From Pseudomonadota bacterium (GTDB lineage: Bacteria > Pseudomonadota > Gammaproteobacteria > Burkholderiales > Burkholderiaceae_B): a stretch of DNA of 64,000 nucleotides. Of the stretch, positions 53,249 to 60,853 are shown one piece after another. The position numbers and the translations under genes are program-made. Below the pieces are notes generated by a model that saw nothing but the letters and a program-made list of their open reading frames with translations, ran no database searches and was not told where the DNA came from. The DNA lies in NCBI GenBank assembly GCA_023440825.1, contig JAEXRL010000022.1:14373-78372 (forward strand), given 5' to 3'. How positions within the stretch are numbered: the stretch's first letter is position 1; each line of letters starts with the position of its first letter.

Positions 53249-53593
53249 ATTTAACCTCTTTTTAGTAGATACCTAAGCAGCTCACAGCCACTGCTCGCAG
53301 TGCGAATTGAATGCTATCGTCTCTTGAGACACACCCTTACAGCACAACCGCCATCGTTATTTTCGCACAACAACACGATTGCGCTTGTTTTGTATTTTAG
53401 ATACGTCAATTAGGGATTAGCCTCTATTTCACGTTATAATGCTATTTTTGTCACGCAAAACTCCAATCATTTGCGTCAGGTGCAGCAGGCTAAATCTTAC
53501 TATCCTGCCTCAGGCATTGTCGCCATCAACCTCCTTTACGTTAGCCTGGATTGGAATTGCTACAAAGCAATGGGCTAGTCACTGGAATTCTTC
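53249..53593 (+). other. 345-base region between lemA and rhlE
   Basis: Divergent gap. It holds a TATAAT at 53435-53440 in the plus direction, which would give a leader of about 145 bases before the rhlE TTG start. A 134-codon open frame starting at 53439 overlaps the rhlE gene out of frame and has no family-like features, so it is not called. Confidence 0.5.
53435..53440 (+). promoter_or_regulatory. Candidate -10 box of rhlE
   Basis: A perfect TATAAT in an AT-rich stretch, without a convincing -35 at the right distance. It predicts a long untranslated leader, common for cold-regulated DEAD-box helicase genes. Confidence 0.35.
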
Positions 53594-55027
53594 TTGGACT
53601 CTCATCTTACTTTTGCCTCTCTTGAACTGGCAGAGCCCTTGTTGCGTGCTGTCACAGACGCAGGTTACCAACACCCAACTCCTATCCAGGCGCAAGCCAT
53701 CCCCAAAGTCATGCAAGGGGGCGATTTGCTCGCTGCGGCACAAACAGGTACCGGCAAAACCGCTGGGTTTACCTTGCCCATCTTACACAGGCTGCTCAAT
53801 GAAGCGCCCAAACAACGTAAACCCGGTCGTCCACGTGCACTGATCCTGGCCCCTACCCGCGAATTGGCCGCTCAGGTAGAAGAGTCCGTGCGCCTATACA
53901 GCCAGCACACTCGTTTACGCTCTTTAGTCATGTTCGGCGGCGTAAATATCAACCCGCAATTCAATGCACTGCGTAAGCCGGTAGACGTTTTAGTGGCCAC
54001 ACCAGGCCGCCTGCTGGATCACGTGCGTCAACGCACCGTCGACCTAAGCGGTGTGGAAATTCTGGTTCTGGACGAAGCCGATCGCATGTTGGACATGGGC
54101 TTTATTCGCGATATTCGCAAGATTCTCAGCCTCATGCCCGTAGAGCGTCAAACCTTGCTGTTTTCCGCTACGTTTTCTGACGAAATTCGAGAACTGGCGC
54201 GCGGCTCCTTACGTTCGCCCGATGAAATCGCTGTTGCGCCTCGCAATACCACGAACGAACTGATTACTCAACAAGTCGTGCTGACCGAGCAAAGCCACAA
54301 GCGCGATCTGCTCAGCTACATCATTCGTGAGAGCGGCTGGAATCAGGTACTGGTTTTCTGTCGCACCAAGCACGGCGCCAACCGTTTAGCTGACAAGCTC
54401 TCACGCGATGGCCTAGCCGCTGAGGCGCTACACGGCAACAAGAGCCAGGCTGCCCGCACCCGTGCTCTGGCAGGCTTTAAAAACGGCAAAGTCGTGGTAT
54501 TAGTGGCTACCGATATTGCCGCCCGAGGTCTGGATATTGACCAGCTTCCCTACGTCGTGAACTTCGAATTGCCTAACGTACCCGAAGATTACGTACACCG
54601 TATTGGCCGTACCGGCCGAGCCGGTAGCGAAGGGGTCGCTCTGTCGCTGGTCGACCGTAGCGAAATGCGTTTGCTCAAACAAATCGAGCGTCTGACTCGC
54701 AACCCTGTCGAGCGCATCGTCATCGACGGCTGGACACCACCCAGTGCTGAAACCCTTAGCGCTCAAGCTGCCGCCGACCGCGAAGCTCGTAAGCAAGAGC
54801 TAGCCGCTCCCAAAGCACGCAGCGCCCGTCCAGTGCGCGGCAAAGAAAATCGCAGCGGTGGACAAGCAGACACACGACCACGCCGTCCTGCCTCGGCAGC
54901 CGACACACGCCCTCGTCGCCCGGCCAAAGCCGGCGCACCTGCCGCAGCGAAAGGTGCACAGGGTCAAAATCGACGCAGTGGCGGCAATAACCGCCGCAGT
55001 CGTCCAAACAGTGCCGTCAGCAGCTAA
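53594..55027 (+). CDS. rhlE: DEAD-box RNA helicase RhlE
   Basis: 477 residues. All core motifs present: Q motif FASLELAEPLLRAVTDAGYQHPTPIQ, motif I AQTGTGKT, PTRELAAQ, TPGR, DEAD, SAT, and HRIGRTGR. The basic C-terminal tail (about residues 395-477) holds a repeated DTRPRRPA unit and many Arg/Ala/Gly residues for RNA binding. The only start near the Q motif is TTG at 53594 (an in-frame stop lies 18 bases upstream; CTG at 53582 is the sole alternative), with a weak GGAA site before it. It unwinds RNA, in rRNA maturation and mRNA decay. Confidence 0.92.
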   Translation: MDSHLTFASLELAEPLLRAVTDAGYQHPTPIQAQAIPKVMQGGDLLAAAQTGTGKTAGFTLPILHRLLNEAPKQRKPGRPRALILAPTRELAAQVEESVRLYSQHTRLRSLVMFGGVNINPQFNALRKPVDVLVATPGRLLDHVRQRTVDLSGVEILVLDEADRMLDMGFIRDIRKILSLMPVERQTLLFSATFSDEIRELARGSLRSPDEIAVAPRNTTNELITQQVVLTEQSHKRDLLSYIIRESGWNQVLVFCRTKHGANRLADKLSRDGLAAEALHGNKSQAARTRALAGFKNGKVVVLVATDIAARGLDIDQLPYVVNFELPNVPEDYVHRIGRTGRAGSEGVALSLVDRSEMRLLKQIERLTRNPVERIVIDGWTPPSAETLSAQAAADREARKQELAAPKARSARPVRGKENRSGGQADTRPRRPASAADTRPRRPAKAGAPAAAKGAQGQNRRSGGNNRRSRPNSAVSS

Positions 55028-55053
55028 AAGCGTTTATAGTGCATAACTGCTTA

Positions 55054-55083
55054 GCCTCAAGCCATCATCACACGGCTTGAGGC
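55054..55083 (+). terminator. 10-bp stem-loop after rhlE
   Basis: GCCTCAAGCC and GGCTTGAGGC flank ATCATCACAC, 27 bases past the rhlE stop. It is stable, but GGCATCAC follows instead of a U-run. Confidence 0.55.
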
Positions 55084-55157
55084 GGCATCACATCAGATTA
55101 CATCCCCGTTTATAACGATAGGCAGCTACATGAAGGCTGCACCGATGAGGAAACTCC

Positions 55158-56777
55158 ATGTCATCGCCTGACATACGCTCTGAAGTCAAAAAACGTAGAA
55201 CCTTTGCGATTATTTCTCACCCGGATGCTGGTAAAACCACACTGACCGAAAAGCTCCTGCTGTTTGCAGGTGCCATTCAAATTGCGGGCAGCGTTAAAGC
55301 ACGTAAAGCTAGTCGTCATGCTTCCTCTGACTGGATGGAGATAGAAAAGCAGCGTGGGATTTCCGTCGCCTCCTCGGTCATGCAAATGGAATACCGAGAC
55401 TGCGTCATTAATCTACTGGACACGCCCGGTCACCAAGACTTTTCTGAAGACACTTACCGCGTACTCACTGCCGTGGATGCAGCGCTGATGGTCATTGATG
55501 CGGCCAATGGTGTAGAACCACAAACGATACGCTTGCTACAGGTTTGCCGTGCGCGCAATACCCCTATCATTACCTTCATCAATAAGCTGGACCGCGAAGT
55601 ACAAGAGCCGCTGGATCTGATCTCTGAAGTCGAAGAGCATCTAGGCATGGAGGCGATTCCTTTTTCCTGGCCTATTGGCATGGCACGCCGCTTTGCCGGT
55701 GTATATGATTTACGTCACGAACACATGCGTGTGTTTCGCGCTGGCGAAGAACGACACAGCCAAGATCAGGACGAAATTATTCCGGGCCTGAACAACCCCG
55801 TTATTGCCGAACGCTTTGGTGAAACCTTCGCCAAGGCTCAGGAAGAAATCGAGCTAATCACCGCAGCGGTTCCCGAGTTTGACCAGCAAGCATTTTTGGA
55901 TGGCAAGCAAACCCCCGTGTTTTTTGGCTCAGCCATTAACAACTTCGGTGTACAAGAAGTACTGGATGCCCTCGTTGAACTGGCTCCAGCTCCCGGCCCA
56001 CGCGAATCACTGCAACGTGAAGTACGCCCTGAGGAAAACAAATTCAGTGGCATCGTCTTCAAAGTACAGGCCAATATGGACCCTGCACACCGCGACCGAG
56101 TTGCTTTTGTGCGTATCGCCTCAGGCTATTTCAAGCGTGGGATGCGCCTAAAGGTTGCACGCTCGGGTAAAGAAATGCGCCCCAATAACGTAGTGTCCTT
56201 CCTGTCACAGCGGCGGGAACTTTTGGACGATGCTTATGCTGGCGACATTATTGGTATTCCTAACCACGGTGTACTGCAGCTAGGTGATGTCCTCACAGAA
56301 GGGGAGAACCTGCAGTTTACCGGTCTGCCTTTCTTTGCCCCCGAACTGTTCCAAGCAGTAGAAGTCAAAGACCCCTTACGCACTAAGCAATTACGCGTTG
56401 GCTTAACCCAACTTGGGGAAGAGGGCGCAATTCAGGTGTTCCGTCCCCATATGGCTGGTGGCGTCATGCTGCTAGGTGCAGTGGGTCAATTGCAGTTTGA
56501 AGTCGTGGCCCATCGCCTCAAGACCGAATATGGTGTCGATGCACGTTTATCCTCATCGCGATTCAATATGGCACGCTGGGTCACAGCCAAAGACCCCAAA
56601 GATATGAAGAAATTTATTGAGACTAACGCCGGAAATATCGCGTACGATGTAGTCGATGCAGTGGCCTTTTTAGCAAGCTCCCCTGCCCAGCTACGTGTCG
56701 CCCAAGACCTCAATCCGGGGCTTGAGTTTCATGCCATGCGTGAGCATAGCGGGCATGTATTCGGGCAGGCAGTCTAA
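55158..56777 (+). CDS. prfC: Peptide chain release factor 3
   Basis: 539 residues. GTPase that removes RF1/RF2 from the ribosome after peptide release. G1 HPDAGKTT, threonine switch RGISVASSVMQMEY, G3 DTPGHQDF, G4 NKLD and the SAINNFGV stretch are present; the C-terminal domain contains FFAPELFQAVEVKDPLRTKQLRVGLTQLGEEGAIQVFRP, typical of RF3. GAGG precedes the ATG by eight bases. It is 130 bases from rhlE and separately terminated. Confidence 0.96.
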   Translation: MSSPDIRSEVKKRRTFAIISHPDAGKTTLTEKLLLFAGAIQIAGSVKARKASRHASSDWMEIEKQRGISVASSVMQMEYRDCVINLLDTPGHQDFSEDTYRVLTAVDAALMVIDAANGVEPQTIRLLQVCRARNTPIITFINKLDREVQEPLDLISEVEEHLGMEAIPFSWPIGMARRFAGVYDLRHEHMRVFRAGEERHSQDQDEIIPGLNNPVIAERFGETFAKAQEEIELITAAVPEFDQQAFLDGKQTPVFFGSAINNFGVQEVLDALVELAPAPGPRESLQREVRPEENKFSGIVFKVQANMDPAHRDRVAFVRIASGYFKRGMRLKVARSGKEMRPNNVVSFLSQRRELLDDAYAGDIIGIPNHGVLQLGDVLTEGENLQFTGLPFFAPELFQAVEVKDPLRTKQLRVGLTQLGEEGAIQVFRPHMAGGVMLLGAVGQLQFEVVAHRLKTEYGVDARLSSSRFNMARWVTAKDPKDMKKFIETNAGNIAYDVVDAVAFLASSPAQLRVAQDLNPGLEFHAMREHSGHVFGQAV

Positions 56778-56891
56778 CTCTGTCACAAGTACTCGTCCCT
56801 GAGTCCGTTACAATGCAGGTTTGGACGCAATTGTTAGAACTATGAGGCGCATCTTTGTTGCTGCGTCATTTTTTCTAGAGACCGAAAAGTT

Positions 56892-57515
56892 ATGTCCTGG
56901 CGTTTGATCATCGCAATTCTTTTACTCGCTACGGGAGCCTCAGTGTGGGGCGGCGTAGAGCTGGGCAACTGGCTCGTCGCGCACGGTCCACAAAAGTCCC
57001 TTGTCGTGGTGCCTCCAGACCCGGATGACATGCCTTTGCTCGACGCTGATGGCCGCCCCTTTACGGCACAGCCGCCGCAGCCACTGGCCGATGGGCGTCT
57101 AGGTGTACCCACCGCTATCGAGCCCCAGACCTGGGAAATTGACGCCAGTGCCTTGCAACAAAAAAATCCGTCTATCGCTCTGGCTACCACCTCTATCTCC
57201 CTAGAGGAAGCAATCAGTATCGCCATGGCCGAACAAGGCTCATCGTTACAGGGTATTGCCCAAGTAGACTTGGGCAACAGCACCGGTGATGATAGCGTCG
57301 CCGTTATTCCTCAGCCGCCACCCCCGTCGCAAGAGGTTCAAACACCGTATACCAACGATGGGAACTGGCAGGCTAGTTTGCAACAAGAGCTTCGTGCATG
57401 TGGCAACAAAGGCTTTTTCGATCGCCCCAGTTGTTCCTGGGAAGCGCGTAATAAATACTGCGCACCGAATAATGGCTGGGGCCGCGTAGAAGGCTGTCCC
57501 GCCAAAGCGTTTTAA
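56892..57515 (+). CDS. Membrane-anchored protein with Cys-rich C-terminal motif
   Basis: 207 residues, not assigned to a named family. One N-terminal membrane helix (LIIAILLLATGASVWGGV), a long proline-rich linker, and a C-terminal block with four spaced cysteines: LRACGNKGFFDRPSCSWEARNKYCAPNNGWGRVEGCPA. The same block ends many uncharacterised Burkholderiales proteins (recalled, not searched), so it may be a small disulphide-bonded periplasmic domain. It stands alone between prfC and the bfr terminator. Confidence 0.65.
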   Translation: MSWRLIIAILLLATGASVWGGVELGNWLVAHGPQKSLVVVPPDPDDMPLLDADGRPFTAQPPQPLADGRLGVPTAIEPQTWEIDASALQQKNPSIALATTSISLEEAISIAMAEQGSSLQGIAQVDLGNSTGDDSVAVIPQPPPPSQEVQTPYTNDGNWQASLQQELRACGNKGFFDRPSCSWEARNKYCAPNNGWGRVEGCPAKAF

Positions 57516-57550
57516 GCGTATCGAACGAGCAAATCTTGCTTTCAGACACC

Positions 57551-57577
57551 AAAAAGGGCAGTCGATTGACTGCCCTT
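57551..57577 (-). terminator. Terminator of bfr
   Basis: AAGGGCAGTC and GACTGCCCTT form a perfect 10-bp stem with a four-base loop. On the minus strand it is followed by TTTTTGG, a proper U-run, so it ends the bfr transcript. It may also stop the gene converging from the left. Confidence 0.85.
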
Positions 57578-57604
57578 AATCATGCTTGCAATAGCTACGC
57601 TAAC

Positions 57605-58081
57605 TTAGTCGCTATCGCCCATCTGCGATTGCAGGTAATTTTGCAAGCCCACTTTTTCAATGAGCTCAAGCTGCGTTTCTACCCAGTCGATATGCTCTTC
57701 CGTGTCGTCCAGAATTTTTAAAAACAAATCACGCGACACATAATCACGCACAGACTCACAGTAGGCGATGGCTTCAACCACCGTTTTATGTGCTGCCTGC
57801 TCCAGCTTTAGGTCACAGCCCAGCAACTCGGGGACATTCTCGCCAATCATGATTTTGTGCATGTCTTGCAGATTAGGCAAGCCATCCAGCATAAAAATGC
57901 GTTCGATCAGCATATCGGCGTGCTTCATTTCGCCGATAGATTCTTCATATTCATGTTTGCCCAGCTTATCGAACCCCCAATGATTCAGCATACGGGCGTG
58001 AAGGAAATATTGGTTTATCGCGGTCAGCTCGTTTTTGAGCTGGGCGTTCAAGTGTTGTATCACGATTTTATCGCGGACCAT
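57605..58081 (-). CDS. bfr: Bacterioferritin
   Basis: 158 residues, a haem-binding iron-storage cage subunit. Ferroxidase residues Glu18, Glu51, His54, Glu94 and His130 and the haem ligand Met52 are present by counting against E. coli Bfr. The sixth iron ligand, Glu127 in E. coli, is read as Thr127 here (DDTEEHID). That may weaken or shift the ferroxidase site, or a neighbouring Glu128 may replace it. The bacterioferritin-associated ferredoxin gene lies upstream on the same strand, 200 bases away. Confidence 0.95.
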   Translation of the reverse strand: MVRDKIVIQHLNAQLKNELTAINQYFLHARMLNHWGFDKLGKHEYEESIGEMKHADMLIERIFMLDGLPNLQDMHKIMIGENVPELLGCDLKLEQAAHKTVVEAIAYCESVRDYVSRDLFLKILDDTEEHIDWVETQLELIEKVGLQNYLQSQMGDSD

Positions 58082-58283
58082 AACCCTCTCCTGTAGTACA
58101 ACGGCACGTGTCTAGCACAAGTCTTGCTTACGCTATGCAATACGTTAAAACAGCAAGACTAACACGGAGGGTCATAAAAGAGGGGTAAGGCCCTGAATAC
58201 ACACGCCTTTACGTTGCTTATTTGGGTTAGTAGCACACCAAATAATAAGCATTCGCAGAACGCCCTTCAATCAGGACAATAAC

Positions 58284-58553
58284 TTAAGCGCGGCACACTA
58301 TGCGTTCAAAAGGTAGAGCAGGAATAAGTGTGTCGTTTGCTGCCGGCTCTACTATCGGTGCAAGAGGGGCCGCAATCATAGGCTGATCTTGGTATGCACC
58401 ACCTGGTAGATATTCTTTGGCAGTATCGGCACAGCAACCGCAACACGAGGCAACACCCAACTGTCCTTGCAAATCGCAAAGACTTTTGGCACCGTTGCTA
58501 ACGGCTTCCTGAACCTGACGCTCAGTAATGGCATTACATATGCAAATATACAT
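58284..58553 (-). CDS. bfd: Bacterioferritin-associated ferredoxin (Bfd)
   Basis: 89 residues from the ATG at 58553; upstream hydrophobic codons in frame are leader sequence without a ribosome site. The four cysteines of the BFD-like [2Fe-2S] fold are visible: CICNAITERQVQEAV and CDLQGQLGVASCCGCC. It reduces bacterioferritin's core iron so it can be released. A tail of about 35 residues follows the fold, longer than in E. coli Bfd. Just upstream is a Fur-box-like element, in line with induction on iron starvation. Confidence 0.87.
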   Translation of the reverse strand: MYICICNAITERQVQEAVSNGAKSLCDLQGQLGVASCCGCCADTAKEYLPGGAYQDQPMIAAPLAPIVEPAANDTLIPALPFERIVCRA

Positions 58554-58566
58554 GAGAACAATTATC
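58548..58566 (-). promoter_or_regulatory. Fur-box-like element at the bfd start
   Basis: On the minus strand GATAATTGTTCTCATGTAT matches 11 of 19 positions of the Fur consensus and includes the bfd start codon. bfd is a classical Fur target. The match is modest. Confidence 0.3.
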
Positions 58567-58611
58567 AACAAGATTAATAAAAGAAGCAAGTGTTTTTTAT
58601 CAATCTAGGAT

Positions 58612-59994
58612 TTAGCCTAGTTGGGCACGCATCCTGCGTTGTACCGCCGACTCAAACCCCTCTAGTTCCCTGTATTTCGCCACCGTGCGACGTGCGATCT
58701 GTATGCCCTGCCGTTGCAGCAGCTCAGCCAGCCGCTGATCGGAATAGGGCCGTGACGGCGGCTCGGACTGGATAAGACGCACAAGGTGAGCACGTATGGC
58801 TATCGCTGAAATCGGTGCCCTAGGGTCGGCACTAACCATGGCCGTGGAAAAAAAATATTTCAGCTCAAACATACCCAAAGGGGTCTGCATATACTTCAGA
58901 CGTGTTGCGCGCGACACAGTCGACTCGTGCATATCTAGCGCCTGCGCGATGTCACGCAATTGCAAAGGCACCATGGCTGTTTTACCGTGCGTAAAAAAAG
59001 CGTGTTGACGCTGGACAATGGCATCGGCCACCCGTAGCACCGTAGCAAAACGCTGAGTAATACCGCGTATCAAACCACCCGCCTTCTGGCGTTCTAACTG
59101 CAAGCTACGACTTTTCAAAATAGCCCGTTCGTCTATTTGGGCTAAACGTAAGCGAGGCACCGCCAGCGGATTCAAGCGTACCTGCCAGCCCTGCTCATGC
59201 TGACGCAAGAGCACATCAGGCACAATAAAGTCAGCGGTATTTTGCGTCCAGGCGCGCCCAGGCTTAGGATCCAGTGCTAACACGCGCTTATGCGCGGCGT
59301 GTAGCACCTTCGCGGGGTAGAGCGTGCCCAATGCCTGCCGTAGCTTATGCATGGACGCCAGGCTGCTTAGATGATCCTGAATCAGCACCTGTGCACAAGC
59401 CAGCACTACCTCATCCTCGCCTCGCGTGCCCGCACGCTGTAACTGCAATAACAAACACTGGGCTAAATCGCACGCGCCCACTCCTGCGGGGTCCAAAGAC
59501 TGCACACACTGCAAAGCACGTTGCAACTCAATCAGCTCGATCTCTAGCTCAGCGGGCAGATAAAGAAGCAACTCCTCAAGGCTCGTGTCCAGGTAGGCGT
59601 TATCGTCCAGCTCCTCTATGATGAGTTGAGCCAAGGCACGTTCGCGCTGTGTTAACTGCTTAGCGCTTAATTGACGGTTCAAATACGCGCTTAAGCTGTC
59701 TTGCTCAGCGGACTCGTACATACCGTCTGCGTCTTCGTCGTTTGCCCCAGAGTTGGGAAAATCCAACACCGAAAAAACATCCGAATCGTCCTGACTTAAT
59801 GTCTCCGCATCTTTAGTGCCATACTCTAATGGGTCTTCAACGCGCTCCAACATAGGATTATCGAGCAAGGCCTGTAACACTTCTTGCTCCAGCTCGGCAC
59901 CCGACAACTGCAACAGCTTAATCGACTGTTGCAACTGCGGTGTTAAAGCCAGCTTTTGCTGCTGGCGTAAATCCAGTGTTTGACGCGCAAGCAT
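58612..59994 (-). CDS. rpoN: RNA polymerase sigma-54 factor
   Basis: 460 residues from the ATG at 59994; an in-frame GTG lies 12 bases upstream. Region I is present (LDLRQQQKLALTPQLQQSIKLLQLSGAELEQE), then an acidic linker, the core-binding region, a helix-turn-helix (LRDIAQALDMHESTVSRAT), and the RpoN box ARRTVAKYR near the C-terminus. It needs AAA+ activators to open promoters. The gene is divergent from a membrane protein with only 13 bases between the start codons. No hpf or ptsN gene follows it, unlike many proteobacteria; bfd does. Confidence 0.95.
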   Translation of the reverse strand: MLARQTLDLRQQQKLALTPQLQQSIKLLQLSGAELEQEVLQALLDNPMLERVEDPLEYGTKDAETLSQDDSDVFSVLDFPNSGANDEDADGMYESAEQDSLSAYLNRQLSAKQLTQRERALAQLIIEELDDNAYLDTSLEELLLYLPAELEIELIELQRALQCVQSLDPAGVGACDLAQCLLLQLQRAGTRGEDEVVLACAQVLIQDHLSSLASMHKLRQALGTLYPAKVLHAAHKRVLALDPKPGRAWTQNTADFIVPDVLLRQHEQGWQVRLNPLAVPRLRLAQIDERAILKSRSLQLERQKAGGLIRGITQRFATVLRVADAIVQRQHAFFTHGKTAMVPLQLRDIAQALDMHESTVSRATRLKYMQTPLGMFELKYFFSTAMVSADPRAPISAIAIRAHLVRLIQSEPPSRPYSDQRLAELLQRQGIQIARRTVAKYRELEGFESAVQRRMRAQLG

Positions 59995-60007
59995 AGGTAT
60001 CAACACA

Positions 60008-60562
60008 ATGAAAAGCGACTATCCCGACACGTTACGGCGCCAGGACAGCCAAGTTTTAAAACAAGCCTTATACAAGCTTAATGCAACAGCCACCATCATA
60101 TCGGCTGTACTGATTGTAGTGGTAGCCATCATCTGGTGGGGACTGCTGAATCGTCTGCTAAGTTTTGGTACCAGTTTGGACTATTCCAGCCTTGAAGCGC
60201 TTAGTGTCCAAAACCTGACCTTGCTCAAACGGTACAACCCCTTTTTCTGGTGGACTATTATCGCCCTCATCACCTGGCTAATCGCCTATGTGGTGTATCA
60301 CTTTTGTACCAAAGTATTTGACTACAACCGGCAAAAAATCGTTGCTGCCGATGTCATCGCAAAACTCAGTCGCGAGCTAAGCGTCGAGGCCAAAGCTGTC
60401 ATCTTCTGGGTATGGCAAGATCCTATGCATCCTATCACTGTCGGCATCTTGCAACGCAGCCTGGATGAAATTCGCTCCCATCGCGTCGGAAAAATGTACT
60501 TAGCTCAAACACATAGCGAGCTTTTAAACCAACATCACGAACAACAAGAGCCTAAAAATTAA
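60008..60562 (+). CDS. Two-helix membrane protein of unknown function
   Basis: 184 residues. Hydrophobic segments near 28-48 (TATIISAVLIVVVAIIWWGLL) and 80-102 (WWTIIALITWLIAYVVYHFCTKVF), with a soluble C-terminal part of about 75 residues (KLSRELSVEAKAVIFWVWQDPMHPITVGILQRSLDEI). I recognise no named family. Its ATG is 13 bases from the divergent rpoN start and has no clear ribosome site, so the true start may be further in, or translation is inefficient. It precedes the leuA leader region. Confidence 0.6.
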   Translation: MKSDYPDTLRRQDSQVLKQALYKLNATATIISAVLIVVVAIIWWGLLNRLLSFGTSLDYSSLEALSVQNLTLLKRYNPFFWWTIIALITWLIAYVVYHFCTKVFDYNRQKIVAADVIAKLSRELSVEAKAVIFWVWQDPMHPITVGILQRSLDEIRSHRVGKMYLAQTHSELLNQHHEQQEPKN

Positions 60563-60598
60563 CTTGCATTTCACTTAATTTTATGTTCGACTAGCGTA

Positions 60599-60730
60599 AT
60601 GACAAGTAAGCACGCCACTTTCTCTAACAACGTTATCGCTAGCCAACTCCGCGCTGGCAACGTTGACGCGCGTGCTCTACACACCTCCGCTTTAGCTCTA
60701 GTACTACTAAGTATCGGTTGCCGGGCCTAG
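60599..60730 (+). CDS. Leucine-rich leader peptide of leuA
   Basis: Short ORF of 43 codons starting at the ATG 60599 and ending in TAG. Its second half reads HTSALALVLLSIGCRA, with leucine codons CTA, TTA, CTA, CTA, CTA clustered just before the stop; CTA is a rare leucine codon also used in the E. coli leuL leader. A 9-bp stem overlaps its stop codon. It is too short and leucine-biased for an ordinary gene, and its position 123 bases before leuA fits a translational attenuator. The ribosome site is weak. Confidence 0.55.
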   Translation: MTSKHATFSNNVIASQLRAGNVDARALHTSALALVLLSIGCRA

Positions 60731-60753
60731 CGCTCCGTGGTAGTCCGGCAGCC
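60716..60753 (+). promoter_or_regulatory. leuA leader stem-loop A
   Basis: GGTTGCCGG (60716-60724) pairs with CCGGCAGCC (60745-60753), nine pairs including one G-U, across the leader-peptide stop codon. A ribosome stalled on the leucine codons at 60698-60709 would reach into the left arm and open it. Confidence 0.55.
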
Positions 60754-60756
60754 ATA

Positions 60757-60802
60757 TTCAGCCACACGCCGTCACTGGCAAGCACAAAAAAGTGTAGCTG
60801 AA
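60757..60802 (+). promoter_or_regulatory. leuA leader stem-loop B
   Basis: TTCAGC-C-ACAC (60757-60767) pairs with GTGT-A-GCTGAA (60792-60802), six plus four base pairs around one mismatch. It overlaps stem-loop C, so B and C cannot both form. Confidence 0.5.
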
Positions 60803-60816
60803 CGCTGAGTGGCGGC
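60768..60816 (+). promoter_or_regulatory. leuA leader stem-loop C
   Basis: GCCGTCACT (60768-60776) pairs with AGTGGCGGC (60808-60816), nine pairs with one G-U. It is mutually exclusive with B. It lies 37 bases before the leuA start. The AAAAAG...CTTTTT stretch at 60817-60838 follows it; there is no plain U-run. Confidence 0.5.
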
Positions 60817-60853
60817 AAAAAGTTAATATTCTTTTTGTCCTACAGGTGTACCC

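Noticed and set aside
53439..53843. 134-codon plus-strand frame before and across the rhlE start
   Set aside because: It overlaps the conserved Q motif and helicase core in another frame and lacks a ribosome site.
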